Below, piece after piece: positions 34,845-44,474 of a stretch of 64,000 nt of DNA. The notes beneath the pieces were generated by a model. The model was given only the letters and a program-made list of their open reading frames with translations, did no database searches and was not told where the DNA came from. Source of the stretch: an uncultured Lachnobacterium sp. (GTDB taxonomy: Bacteria > Bacillota > Clostridia > Lachnospirales > Lachnospiraceae); assembly GCA_900543445.1 (NCBI GenBank), contig UQRC01000001.1, forward strand, positions 62,001 through 126,000, in the 5' to 3' direction. Positions within the stretch are counted from its first letter, which is position 1. Every line of letters starts with the position of its first letter. A program made the translations under genes and the position numbers.

Positions 34845-36023
34845 ATGCAGGAATATGAATTAAAATACGGATGTAACCCAAATCAGAAACCTTCCAGAAT
34901 CTTTATGAAGGATGGAGAACTCCCTATCAAAGTGTTAAGCGGCAGAGCCGGATATATCAACTTCCTTGATGCTTTCAACGGATGGCAGCTGGTTCGCGAA
35001 CTGAAGAAAGCAACCGGACTTCCGGCAGCAACTTCTTTCAAGCATGTTTCACCGGCCGGTGCGGCAGTCGGACTTCCTCTGTCTGAGGTTGAGAAGAAGA
35101 TTTACTGGGTTGACGAAATGGATGTGGAGTTTACTTCGCTTGCAAATGCTTACATTCGTGCAAGAGGTGCGGATCGTATGTCTTCCTTCGGCGATTTCAT
35201 TTCTCTTTCTGATGTCTGCGATGCAGCAACCGCTTTGGTTATCAAGAGAGAGGTATCGGATGGTGTGATCGCTCCGGGATATACCGATGAGGCACTTGAA
35301 ATCTTAAAGCAGAAGAAAAAAGGTAATTACTGCGTGATCGAGATTGATCCGAATTATGAGCCTGCTCCGATCGAGCGCAAGGATGTATTCGGAATAACAT
35401 TCGAGCAGGGAAGAAATGAGTTAAACATTGATGAGCATTTCTTTGACAATATTGTAACTGAGAATAAGGAATTGACCGAGCAGGCAAAGATTGATCTTGC
35501 AATCTCTATGATCACCTTAAAGTATACACAGTCGAACTCTGTATGCTACGTAAAAGGCGGACAGGCAATCGGTATCGGTGCAGGACAGCAGTCAAGAATC
35601 CACTGTACACGTCTTGCCGGATCAAAGGCAGATAACTGGTGGTTGCGCCAGTCTCCGCAGGTGCTTGGTTTACAGTTTGTTGACGGAATCAAGCGTGCGG
35701 ATCGTGATAATGCGATCGATCTGTACATGGGAGATGACTACATGGATGTTCTTGCGGACGGCGCATGGGAGAAGATCTTCAAGGTAAAGCCAGATGTCTT
35801 TACCGCAGAGGAGAAACGCGCATGGCTGGACAAGAATACCGATGTTGCACTCGGTTCTGATGCGTTCTTCCCATTTGGAGATAACATCGAGCGCGCACAC
35901 AAGAGTGGTGTAAAATACATCGCTGAGCCGGGCGGATCCGTTCGTGATGACAATGTCATCGATACCTGTAATAAGTATGGAATGGTGATGAGCTTTACCG
36001 GAATTCGTCTGTTCCATCACTAA
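34845..36023 (+). CDS. Standalone AICAR formyltransferase (PurH transformylase half)
   Basis: This enzyme transfers a formyl group from 10-formyl-tetrahydrofolate to AICAR. The 392 aa cover only the transformylase domain of PurH: YGCNPNQKPSR at the start, SFKHVSPAGAAVG in the active region with the catalytic Lys-His, KYTQSNSVCYV, GIGAGQQSRIHC, and SDAFFPFGDNIERA. The N-terminal cyclohydrolase half is absent and is supplied by the gene upstream. AAAGGAG precedes the ATG. Its folate substrate is what the ZTP riboswitch indirectly senses, so the control logic fits. Confidence 0.95.
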   Translation: MQEYELKYGCNPNQKPSRIFMKDGELPIKVLSGRAGYINFLDAFNGWQLVRELKKATGLPAATSFKHVSPAGAAVGLPLSEVEKKIYWVDEMDVEFTSLANAYIRARGADRMSSFGDFISLSDVCDAATALVIKREVSDGVIAPGYTDEALEILKQKKKGNYCVIEIDPNYEPAPIERKDVFGITFEQGRNELNIDEHFFDNIVTENKELTEQAKIDLAISMITLKYTQSNSVCYVKGGQAIGIGAGQQSRIHCTRLAGSKADNWWLRQSPQVLGLQFVDGIKRADRDNAIDLYMGDDYMDVLADGAWEKIFKVKPDVFTAEEKRAWLDKNTDVALGSDAFFPFGDNIERAHKSGVKYIAEPGGSVRDDNVIDTCNKYGMVMSFTGIRLFHH

Positions 36024-36044
36024 AATGAGGCAGCGCACAGATGA

Positions 36045-36887
36045 TTATTTGTGCTGGTTGCGCCATTCACGCGGAGAAATTCCGTAGACATTTTTAAAGG
36101 CACGTGAAAAATGAAGCTGATTTTCATATCCGACCGCAGACCCGATATCTGCGATGGATAGGGAAGTCAGCTTTAATAATTCTGTGGCCTTGATCATACG
36201 GTAATTCATCAGGAATTCCTGTGGGGACTGACCGACGGTGTTGCGGAAAATCTTACCGAAATAGCTTCGGTTGATACCGCAGACTGCCGCAATGTCCTCA
36301 ATGGAAATATTATTTTGAAAATTTTGTTCAATATAATTCATCGCTTCTTTGATATAATAATCACTCATTCTGCCACTAGGCGTAATACGTGTCGATTTGG
36401 CAGACTGTAACAGATCATCCAAAAACAGATAGAGATGACCGATCAGATGATATGGAGGTTCTTTCGGATGATGCACGATATAAAGCATTTCTTCTACCAG
36501 CCGTTCGCGCAGTTCCTTGGAGTGCGAATGATATACAGGCGCGTTTTTACACAGATCGGTCATACTGAGCGCCTCTTTGACGCGGAGTCCGTCAAATTCA
36601 ATCCACATATATTCCCATGGTAACTTGGAATCTGCAATATAGGTGTTGATCTGTCCGGGAAAAATCATAAATCCCTGGCCGCTTTTGACAGAATACGTCT
36701 GTGTATTACCTTGGAAATCATCTGCCATCAGAGTTCCGGTTCCGGAGAGAACATAGTGGAACAGATAGTGGTTGCGTGTTGCAGGGCCGAAAGAATGACC
36801 GGGATCGCACTGCTCATATCCGAATTGATACATACACAGATCAATAAAATTTTCATTTGGGAAAATATTAAAAAATGTGTTGCCCAT
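36045..36887 (-). CDS. AraC-family transcriptional regulator of the galactoside operon
   Basis: This is a sugar-responsive regulator of 280 aa. The N-terminal half is a cupin-type ligand domain (about residues 20-160, including YVLSGTGTLM and GFMIFPGQI). The C-terminal 100 residues hold two helix-turn-helix motifs (SIEDIAAVCGINRSYFGKIF and SIADIGSAVGYENQLHFSRAF), then the family block PREWR. It is divergent from the binding-protein/AgaSK operon, like MsmR or RafR. Shared GGTAT-type inverted repeats in the gap are its likely sites. The inducer is probably melibiose or raffinose. Confidence 0.9.
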   Translation of the reverse strand: MGNTFFNIFPNENFIDLCMYQFGYEQCDPGHSFGPATRNHYLFHYVLSGTGTLMADDFQGNTQTYSVKSGQGFMIFPGQINTYIADSKLPWEYMWIEFDGLRVKEALSMTDLCKNAPVYHSHSKELRERLVEEMLYIVHHPKEPPYHLIGHLYLFLDDLLQSAKSTRITPSGRMSDYYIKEAMNYIEQNFQNNISIEDIAAVCGINRSYFGKIFRNTVGQSPQEFLMNYRMIKATELLKLTSLSIADIGSAVGYENQLHFSRAFKNVYGISPREWRNQHK

Positions 36888-36900
36888 AGATCCTCCTTAT

Positions 36901-37005
36901 ATACCATAATGCGACATCTATATCAATTATAGCACAAAATCTCACATTTTGGTATAAAATTGAAAAAATACGGATATTTATGGACGCATAATGGTATGTT
37001 ATAAT
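36901..37005 (+). promoter_or_regulatory. Divergent promoter region with AraC-type operator
   Basis: ATACCATAATGCG (36901-36913) and CGCATAATGGTAT (36985-36997) are inverted copies with one mismatch, 71 bases apart. A third GGTAT half-site is at 36951. The plus-strand -10 TATAAT is at 37000-37005 with an extended TG and a poor -35. The minus-strand -10 is at 36931-36926. The layout suits DNA looping or activator-dependent transcription. Confidence 0.6.
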
Positions 37006-37054
37006 CGATTTATCAAAAGAAAAACGGATGTATTGGAGAAAAGGAGTGGAAAAT

Positions 37055-38356
37055 ATGGCAAAAAGAAAGATTTGCCGCAGTCTGGCAGTTGTACTTGCAT
37101 TTGGGATGTGCGTGACAGCACTTGGCGGATGCGGCAGCGAAAAAAGTGCAAGTGGGAAAACAGAGATCGAAGTTGTTTCCTATAAGCCGGAAGCGGTTGC
37201 AGCGTTTGAAGAAATTGAGAAGAGATTCAATGAAACACATGAAGACATTCATTTGACGATATCATCTCCAAATGAAGCTATGACAATTTTGAAAACGCGT
37301 TTCATCCGTGAAGACTATCCGGATATTATCGCAATCGGTGGAGATATCAATTATTCCAATTTCCTGGATGCGGATCTGTTCGAGGATATCTCGGATCTGG
37401 AAGAAGTTTCCACTGTGAAGCCGGCATATCTGGAGATGGATAAGGAATTGGAATTTATTCCAAAGGACGGAACTTATGCACTTCCTTATGTGGCTAATGC
37501 GGCCGGAATTCTTTACAATAAGGATCTGTTTGCAGAGAACGGATGGGAGGTTCCGACAACATGGGAGGAGTTCACTTCTTTATGTGACAAGATCAAAGAC
37601 AGCGGAACGCTTCCGTTGTATCTTGGTTTTAAAGATACCTGGACCTGTCTGGCTCCTTGGAATGCGCTTGCGGTAGGACTTACCGATTCCGATACCTGCA
37701 ATCAGGTCAATATGGGTAATACAACATTTGAACAGACTTACGGAACGGTTGCTGAGAAAATGCGTGCTTTACTTGACTATGCGGAGAGTAATCCATACGC
37801 ATACAGCTACAATGATGCATGTACGGCATTTGCCCGCGGGGAATCGGCGATGTACCCGATCGGAAGCTATGCGATCCCGCAGATTAAATCAGTGAATCCG
37901 GAGATGAATATCGGTTCCTTTACATTCCCGGCAAATGAGAATGAGGCGGACAATGTTCTCAATTCCGGAATTGATCTGCAGTTCTCGGTAATGAAGGCTT
38001 GTAAAAACAAAGAAGCGGCATATGAGGTATTAAAATATCTGTATGACGATGAGACGATTCAGATTTATCTGGATGATCAGGGAGGAATTGCCTGTAAGGA
38101 AGGAAACTTTGCGATTCCGGAAACACTTGAAGATATGAAGGACTATATTGAGAATAACCGGATGTCGGATTATCAGGATCATCATTATCCGAGCGAGATG
38201 AGCGTGGATGCTATGATCCAGACATTCCTGCTTGATACAAGTGACAATGCACAGGATAAGTTTTTGAAAAAATTCGATTCGGACTGGAAGCGCTACAATC
38301 GGGATCTGATCCGAAAAGTACAGGATTATCAGAAGGAACAGGAGGATGCACAATGA
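37055..38356 (+). CDS. Sugar ABC transporter substrate-binding lipoprotein
   Basis: This is the extracellular binding protein of a carbohydrate importer. The signal peptide ends in a lipobox L-G-G-C, with the modified Cys at residue 26. The rest (433 aa in total) is a family-1 solute-binding fold (about 40-420), with the DIIAIGGDINY segment and PYVANAAGILYNKDLF. The start at 37055 follows AAAGGAG. Gene order with two permeases and AgaSK points to alpha-galactosides such as melibiose, raffinose and stachyose. The stop overlaps the next start (ATGA). Confidence 0.93.
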   Translation: MAKRKICRSLAVVLAFGMCVTALGGCGSEKSASGKTEIEVVSYKPEAVAAFEEIEKRFNETHEDIHLTISSPNEAMTILKTRFIREDYPDIIAIGGDINYSNFLDADLFEDISDLEEVSTVKPAYLEMDKELEFIPKDGTYALPYVANAAGILYNKDLFAENGWEVPTTWEEFTSLCDKIKDSGTLPLYLGFKDTWTCLAPWNALAVGLTDSDTCNQVNMGNTTFEQTYGTVAEKMRALLDYAESNPYAYSYNDACTAFARGESAMYPIGSYAIPQIKSVNPEMNIGSFTFPANENEADNVLNSGIDLQFSVMKACKNKEAAYEVLKYLYDDETIQIYLDDQGGIACKEGNFAIPETLEDMKDYIENNRMSDYQDHHYPSEMSVDAMIQTFLLDTSDNAQDKFLKKFDSDWKRYNRDLIRKVQDYQKEQEDAQ

Positions 38357-39228
38357 AAAGAAAAATGTCAAACAGGGATAAAACATTCTGGGCAGTCGTG
38401 ATACCCGTTGTGATCTTGTTCTTTGCGTTTAATACACTGCCGATGATCAAAGGCGTGATCTACAGTTTTACCAATTACAAAGGATACGGAACTTATGATT
38501 ATGTCGGCTTCCGAAATTACGCTGATCTGTTTACCGATGCACGTGTAGGAAAAAGCTACCTGTTCACCTTTAAATATGCATTGGCTGGAACCATATTGGT
38601 TAACGTATTAAGCCTGATCATGGCGCTTGGATTAAATGCGAAGATTCGTTTTAAGAGTGCTTTGCGCGGTATCTATTTTGTGCCGAATATTCTGGGTGGA
38701 CTGGTTATCGGTTATATCTTCAGTTTTATTTTTACCTATATTCTTCCGACCGTGGGCAATGTTTTTCACATCGGATTTCTGCAGAACAGTATCCTTGCAA
38801 GTGAGAAATATGCATGGATCGGGGTGCTGATCGTTGGTGTATGGCAGGCTGTTGCGATGAATACGATCATCTATATCTCGGGATTGCAGACGGTTCCAGA
38901 GGACGTGTACGAGGCAAGTATGCTTGACGGTGCAAGCCCTTGGAAGCAATTCTGGAAAGTAACGCTTCCACTTGTGATGCCTTTTGTAACGATCAACCTT
39001 GTCTTAAGTACCAAAAACTTCCTGATGGTATTTGATCAGATCATGTCCTTGACCAAGGGCGGTCCTGCACAGAGTACCGAATCAATTTCATACCTGATCT
39101 ATCGAAACGGTATGGATGGCGGACAGTTTGGATTCCAGAGTGCGAATGCAGTCATTTTCTTTATTGTGATTGTAGCAATCTCGCTTTTCCAGATGACGAT
39201 CATGAATAAGAAGGAGGAACAGTTATGA
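38353..39228 (+). CDS. Sugar ABC transporter permease (MalF/MsmF type)
   Basis: Inner-membrane subunit of the importer, 291 aa with six hydrophobic helices. The cytoplasmic EAA loop that touches the ATPase is near residue 180 (YEASMLDGASPWKQFWKVTLPLV). It overlaps the binding-protein gene by four bases and the next permease by four. No ATPase gene is in the operon; a shared MsmK-type ATPase encoded elsewhere is usual in this group. Confidence 0.93.
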   Translation: MKRKMSNRDKTFWAVVIPVVILFFAFNTLPMIKGVIYSFTNYKGYGTYDYVGFRNYADLFTDARVGKSYLFTFKYALAGTILVNVLSLIMALGLNAKIRFKSALRGIYFVPNILGGLVIGYIFSFIFTYILPTVGNVFHIGFLQNSILASEKYAWIGVLIVGVWQAVAMNTIIYISGLQTVPEDVYEASMLDGASPWKQFWKVTLPLVMPFVTINLVLSTKNFLMVFDQIMSLTKGGPAQSTESISYLIYRNGMDGGQFGFQSANAVIFFIVIVAISLFQMTIMNKKEEQL

Positions 39229-40067
39229 TGAATCAGACGAAGAAAACAAACTGGGTACTGACGATTGTTTTGATCCTGGGAACCCTTACCGTGTTTTTCC
39301 CATTATATATGGCTGTAATCATTGCGTTTAAGCAGCCGAGTGAGATGACCAACGATGTGGCAGGAGCACTTTCTTTTCCGAAACAGTGGAGCCTTGATAA
39401 TTTCCGTCAGGCGATGGAAGTAACGGATTTCTGGCATTCACTTGGCAACAGCCTTCTGATCACATTAGTTACGATCGCGTTGGCAATCCTGATCCATTCG
39501 ATCGCAGGATATGTGATCGGACGGGGGATGACGAGAAAGAAAAGCTTTCGATTTATTTATCTGTATATTGTCAGTGGTATGTTCGTTCCGTTTTCCATCC
39601 TGATGATGCCTCTCGTAAAACAGACTGCACATATGGGACTTGGAAACCGTGCCGGTGTCATTCTTCTTTATCTTGTGTTCTATATGCCAATGAATGTACT
39701 TCTTTACAGCGGATATCTGAAGAATATTCCGGTCGCGTTGGAAGAAGCTGCGGATATTGACGGTGCAAGCACCTGGACAACGTATTGGAAGGTCGTATTC
39801 CCGATGATGAAACCGATGCATGCAACGGTTGCGATTCTTACTGCACTCGGAACATGGAATGATGTTATGACACCACTTGTCATTATGTCCGGAACCGGAC
39901 AGAATACGCTGCCACTGGCACAGCTGAATTTCCAGACTCAGTTTGGAACGAACTATAATCTGGCGTTTGCTTCTTATATTCTGGCATTGATTCCGATTCT
40001 GATCTTCTATGTGATCTGTCAGAAACAGATTTTAAATGGTGTTGCAAATGGTGCGGTTAAAGGATAA
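39225..40067 (+). CDS. Sugar ABC transporter permease (MalG/MsmG type)
   Basis: Second membrane subunit, 280 aa with six helices. The EAA loop is near residue 170 (EEAADIDGASTWTTYWKVVFPMM). It completes the importer with the preceding permease and lies 18 bases upstream of agaSK. Translational coupling to the upstream gene by a four-base overlap suggests equal amounts of the two permeases. Confidence 0.93.
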   Translation: MMNQTKKTNWVLTIVLILGTLTVFFPLYMAVIIAFKQPSEMTNDVAGALSFPKQWSLDNFRQAMEVTDFWHSLGNSLLITLVTIALAILIHSIAGYVIGRGMTRKKSFRFIYLYIVSGMFVPFSILMMPLVKQTAHMGLGNRAGVILLYLVFYMPMNVLLYSGYLKNIPVALEEAADIDGASTWTTYWKVVFPMMKPMHATVAILTALGTWNDVMTPLVIMSGTGQNTLPLAQLNFQTQFGTNYNLAFASYILALIPILIFYVICQKQILNGVANGAVKG

Positions 40068-40085
40068 ATAAAAAGAGGTTATGAT

Positions 40086-42890
40086 ATGGCATTGATATAC
40101 AATCCGAATAAAAGAATTTTTACATTACACACAAAGCGCAGCACCTATCAGATGCAGGTGGATTCGCTTGGGTATCTGCTTCATTTGTATTATGGAGCGA
40201 AAAACAATGGTTCCATGGAATATGTACTGACCTACGCGGATCGTGGTTTTTCAGGAAATCCGTATGCGGCTGGTGCAGACCGCACCTATTCGCTGGATGC
40301 ACTTCCACAGGAATTTCCAACGCTTGGAACCGGCGATTACCGCAATATTGCGTTGAATATCAAAGGCGATAACGGAGTGGAAGGCGTAAATCTTCTTTAC
40401 AAGCGTCATGAAATACGAAAAGGCAAATATGCATTAAATGGTCTTCCGGCAGTCTGGGCGAAGGAAGAGGAAGCACAGACGCTTGAGATTGTTCTGGCGG
40501 ATGAGGCTGCTCAAGTGGAAGTACATCTGTTATACGGGGTACTTGAAGAGGCGGATGTCATTACACGGAGTGTTGTGATCAAAAATGTAGGAACAGGAAG
40601 CGTAACAATTGAGAAAGCTTCTGCAGCCTGTCTGGATTTTGTGAGCGGAGACTATGACGTACTTCGTTTCTATGGCAGACATGCGATGGAACGGAATCTG
40701 GAGCGCACAGCTCTTGGTCACGGAACGATCGCTTTCGGAAGCCGAAGAGGTACTTCCAGTCACCAGTATAATCCGGCGGTTATTCTGGCAGAACACGGGG
40801 CAACAGAGGATAGCGGCGCATGTTACGGAATGCTCATGGTATACAGCGGCAATTTCCTATGCGAAGCAGAAAAGGATCAGTATGAGCAGACTCGCCTGCT
40901 TATGGGATTGAATGACGAGTTGTTTTCGTATCCGCTCGCAGCAGGAGAGACTTTTACGGTACCGGAAGTTATCTTATCGTATTCTGCAAATGGATTATCG
41001 GAATTATCGCAGCAGTATCACAAGTGCATCCGCGATCATGTATGCCGCAGTAAATATGTGCATGAGAGCAGACCGGTATTGATCAACAGCTGGGAGGCTG
41101 CATACTTTGATTTCACTGGAGATACGATCGTAGATCTGGCAAAAGAGGCAGCATCGCTTGGCATTGATATGGTCGTTATGGATGATGGCTGGTTTGGAAA
41201 ACGCGATGATGATAATTCCTCGCTGGGAGACTGGTATGTCAATGAAAAAAAACTTGGCGGCAGCCTGTCAGAGCTGATCCGGCGTGTGCATGAGCAGGGA
41301 GTGAAATTCGGAATCTGGATCGAGCCGGAGATGGTTAATGAGGACAGTGATCTCTACCGCGCGCATCCGGACTGGGCAATCCAGATTTCCGGAAGAAAGC
41401 CAATCCGTTCAAGAAATCAGCTGCTTTTGGATTTCTCCAGAAAAGAAGTGCGGGATCAGGTGTTTGAGCAGATCTGTGCAGTGCTGGACCAGGGAGAGAT
41501 TGATTATGTCAAGTGGGATATGAACCGGAGCATGGCAGATGTCTATGCGGGAAATCTCACCTATGATTATGTTCTTGGCGTGTACGATTTTATGGAACGC
41601 CTGACGAGCCGTTATCCGGATCTGCTTCTGGAGGGCTGCAGCGGCGGCGGCGGACGCTTTGATGCAGGAATGCTTTACTATTCGCCACAGATCTGGTGCA
41701 GTGATAATACGGATGCCATCAACCGCACGAGAATTCAATACGGAACAAGCTTTTTCTATCCGGTATCTGCAGTTGGCGCACATGTTTCAGCGGTGCCGAA
41801 TCATCAGACCGGAAGAGTGACAAACCTTAACACACGTGGTGTGACGGCGATGGCGGGAACCTTTGGATACGAATTAAATCCGGCGCTTTTGTCGGAAGAG
41901 GAAAAGCAGACGATCCGGGAACAGATTCAGACTTATAAGAAATACGAGAGACTGATCAACGAGGGAACTTACTGGAGACTTTCGAATCCGTTTGAGAATG
42001 AAGTCTCGGCATGGATGTCTGTATCAAGGGAACAGGATCGTGCGTTGGTCAGTGTCGTACGACTTGTGTCGGAGGCGAATCCTGCAACGGTTTATATCCG
42101 ATTACGTGGCTTAAAGCCGGATGCAGTATATTTAGAAGAAAATAGCGGAAAGCAGTATTTTGGAGCGGCACTTATGGCTGCGGGAATTCCGCTTCCTGCG
42201 TTTACACATGAATATGAGGCATACCAGTTCTCGTTTGTGGAATTGAAGGAAGCAAAGAAGCTGTTTGACAAGGTGCAGCAGTTGCATGCATCAGGCGATG
42301 AGCGCGTTGTGATCAGTATTTATGGCGGATCCGGTTCCGGCAAGACAACGATTGCGACGGCGTTGCAGCAGTATTTTCTCAGTGAAGGAATCGGCTGCTA
42401 TCTGCTTGGCGGCGATAATTATCCGCACCGCATTCCGAAGCGCAACGATGAAGAGCGTCTGCGTGTGTATGAGGAAGCCGGAGAAGAAGGACTGCGCGAA
42501 TACCTCGGAACACCGAAAGAAATCGACTTTGATTGCATCAATCAGGTACTTGCTGAATTTCATGCAGGAAAAGATACGATTACTTTGCGGCACATGGGAC
42601 GCGAAGACGGTGACATATCATCGGAAGAGACGGATTTTGCAGGAATCCCGGTTATGCTGGTAGAATGGACACACGGTGGAAGCGAATACTTAAAAGGAGT
42701 AGATATTCCGGTCTTTTTAGAGAGTTCACCTGAGGAGACAAAGGAACGCCGGATTCGCAGAAACAGAGATGAGAATGCGGCAAGCCCGTTTATCTGCAGA
42801 GTGGTAGAACTGGAACAGGAGAAACTGGATATTCAAAAAGGACATGCAAGACTGGTTGTAGGAAAGGACAAAGAGGTCTATGAACAATAA
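40086..42890 (+). CDS. agaSK: AgaSK: GH36 alpha-galactosidase fused to a sucrose kinase
   Basis: A bifunctional enzyme of 934 aa, almost exactly the size of AgaSK described from Ruminococcus gnavus. Residues about 1-715 are a GH36 alpha-galactosidase with the nucleophile Asp in KWDMNRS (near 477), the acid/base region WCSDNTDA (near 540) and the GGGGRFD loop. Residues about 735-934 are a P-loop kinase with GGSGSGKTT near 746. The galactosidase should split raffinose into galactose and sucrose and the kinase should phosphorylate the sucrose. The next gene overlaps by 11 bases and would cleave that product. The domain roles are from the known homolog; no substrate test is possible here. Confidence 0.92.
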   Translation: MALIYNPNKRIFTLHTKRSTYQMQVDSLGYLLHLYYGAKNNGSMEYVLTYADRGFSGNPYAAGADRTYSLDALPQEFPTLGTGDYRNIALNIKGDNGVEGVNLLYKRHEIRKGKYALNGLPAVWAKEEEAQTLEIVLADEAAQVEVHLLYGVLEEADVITRSVVIKNVGTGSVTIEKASAACLDFVSGDYDVLRFYGRHAMERNLERTALGHGTIAFGSRRGTSSHQYNPAVILAEHGATEDSGACYGMLMVYSGNFLCEAEKDQYEQTRLLMGLNDELFSYPLAAGETFTVPEVILSYSANGLSELSQQYHKCIRDHVCRSKYVHESRPVLINSWEAAYFDFTGDTIVDLAKEAASLGIDMVVMDDGWFGKRDDDNSSLGDWYVNEKKLGGSLSELIRRVHEQGVKFGIWIEPEMVNEDSDLYRAHPDWAIQISGRKPIRSRNQLLLDFSRKEVRDQVFEQICAVLDQGEIDYVKWDMNRSMADVYAGNLTYDYVLGVYDFMERLTSRYPDLLLEGCSGGGGRFDAGMLYYSPQIWCSDNTDAINRTRIQYGTSFFYPVSAVGAHVSAVPNHQTGRVTNLNTRGVTAMAGTFGYELNPALLSEEEKQTIREQIQTYKKYERLINEGTYWRLSNPFENEVSAWMSVSREQDRALVSVVRLVSEANPATVYIRLRGLKPDAVYLEENSGKQYFGAALMAAGIPLPAFTHEYEAYQFSFVELKEAKKLFDKVQQLHASGDERVVISIYGGSGSGKTTIATALQQYFLSEGIGCYLLGGDNYPHRIPKRNDEERLRVYEEAGEEGLREYLGTPKEIDFDCINQVLAEFHAGKDTITLRHMGREDGDISSEETDFAGIPVMLVEWTHGGSEYLKGVDIPVFLESSPEETKERRIRRNRDENAASPFICRVVELEQEKLDIQKGHARLVVGKDKEVYEQ

Positions 42891-44358
42891 ACCGATGCTC
42901 AATGCATACCCGGATAGTCTGGGAGGAAAGCTTGAAGAGATTGTAAATTTGCTGAAAACAGATGAGATGCAGGATGTATTCTCCTCCTTTTATGTCCTGC
43001 CAAGTCTGTACCATTCGGATTTGGACCGCGGATTCTCGGTTGTGGATTATGAACTCAATGAGGAGCTTGCCGATCGGGAGGATCTGGAGCGATTAAAAGA
43101 ATTGGGGATTGACCTGAAACTGGATTTCATCCTAAATCACGCTTCTGCGCAATCTCCGCAATTCCGTGATCTTGTAGAAAAAGGCGAAGCTTCCGACTAC
43201 CGTGACTTTTTCATTGATTGGAATCAGTTCTGGGAAGGATACGGAACAATGACCGAAGAAGGTTATATCCAGCCGGATGAAAGCTGCCTGAAGCAGATGT
43301 TCTTCCGCAAACCGGGATTGCCGATTCTGATGGTGGAATTTCCGGATGGGAAGAAGGTTCCGTATTGGAACACGTTCTATCAGGAAGTACATGGCAGGCA
43401 GTATCTCGGACAGATGGATTTAAACATCAAGTCGCCGAAGGTGTGGGATTTTTATCGGAATACGCTGGAGAAGATTGCTTCTTACGGAGCGTCCATTGTG
43501 CGGCTGGATGCATTTGCCTATGCACCGAAGGCTCCGGGAAAGAAAAATTTCTTAAACGATCCGGAGACCTGGGAATTCCTGCAGCAAATTAAGGAACTGG
43601 CGGATCCACTGGGACTTACGCTTTTGCCGGAGATTCACGCGGCATATGAAGAAAAAATCTATGAGACATTGTCACAAAAAGGTTATCCGACGTATGATTT
43701 CTTTTTGCCGGGGCTGATCATTGACGCGATCGAGCACAAGCGCGGAACTTATCTTGCGGCATGGGCGAAGGAAATTGTGGAAAAAAAGATTTCCATCGTC
43801 AATATGTTAGGCTGCCACGATGGAATTCCGCTTCTGGATTTAAAAGGACTGCTTCCGGAAGAGGATATACAGGCATTGATCGATCTGATTGTATCCCGCG
43901 GCGGAATGGTAAAGAATCTGCATGGACAGAAAAATCTGTATTATCAGGTGAATGCCACCTATTACAGTGCGCTTGGAGAATCGGATGACAAGATGCTTCT
44001 TGCGTGCGCAATCCAGATGTTTATGCCGGGAAAGCCACAGATCTGGTATCTTGACCTGTTTGCAGGAAAGAATGATCATGAGGCAGTACGACGCGCAGGA
44101 GAGTCCGGGCATAAAGAGATCAACCGGACCAATCTGTCGAAAGAAGACATCGCGGAAGGCCTGAAAAAACCAATTGTGCAAAAGCAGCTGGAACTGATCC
44201 GGATGAGAAACAGGCTGAAAGCGTTTGATGAGAGCGCGCAGATAAAAGTTTTTTGTGAGGGGCATCTGCTGAATATTCACAGAGAATTTGGAGAGAGCTA
44301 CGCAAATCTGCGCGTTGATTTTGAAAACGGAACTTATACGATCGAGACAAATGAATAA
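42880..44358 (+). CDS. GH13 sucrose(-phosphate) phosphorylase
   Basis: This is a family GH13 (subfamily 18) phosphorylase of 492 aa. The catalytic nucleophile Asp is in VRLDAFAY (near residue 209), the acid/base Glu in LLPEIHA (near 251) and the stabilising Asp in GCHDGIP (near 314). Sucrose phosphorylase makes glucose 1-phosphate and fructose. Because it follows a sucrose kinase, I infer sucrose-phosphate phosphorylase activity as reported for the R. gnavus cluster, giving glucose 1-phosphate and fructose 6-phosphate for glycolysis. It overlaps agaSK by 11 bases. A strong terminator closes the operon. Confidence 0.87.
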   Translation: MNNKPMLNAYPDSLGGKLEEIVNLLKTDEMQDVFSSFYVLPSLYHSDLDRGFSVVDYELNEELADREDLERLKELGIDLKLDFILNHASAQSPQFRDLVEKGEASDYRDFFIDWNQFWEGYGTMTEEGYIQPDESCLKQMFFRKPGLPILMVEFPDGKKVPYWNTFYQEVHGRQYLGQMDLNIKSPKVWDFYRNTLEKIASYGASIVRLDAFAYAPKAPGKKNFLNDPETWEFLQQIKELADPLGLTLLPEIHAAYEEKIYETLSQKGYPTYDFFLPGLIIDAIEHKRGTYLAAWAKEIVEKKISIVNMLGCHDGIPLLDLKGLLPEEDIQALIDLIVSRGGMVKNLHGQKNLYYQVNATYYSALGESDDKMLLACAIQMFMPGKPQIWYLDLFAGKNDHEAVRRAGESGHKEINRTNLSKEDIAEGLKKPIVQKQLELIRMRNRLKAFDESAQIKVFCEGHLLNIHREFGESYANLRVDFENGTYTIETNE

Positions 44359-44368
44359 GATTATTTCT

Positions 44369-44401
44369 AAAAAGATAGCATTGACATGTGCTATCTTTTT
44401 T
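44369..44401 (+). terminator. Terminator of the alpha-galactoside operon
   Basis: A perfect 12-bp stem (AAAAAGATAGCA/TGCTATCTTTTT) with an 8-base loop ends in a T tract. Confidence 0.93.
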
Positions 44402-44474
44402 GTTCCAAAAATGTAACAATTTATAAAAATGGTTCGTTATAGTTATCAGAGACGATACAAAGTGAGGAACGCGC

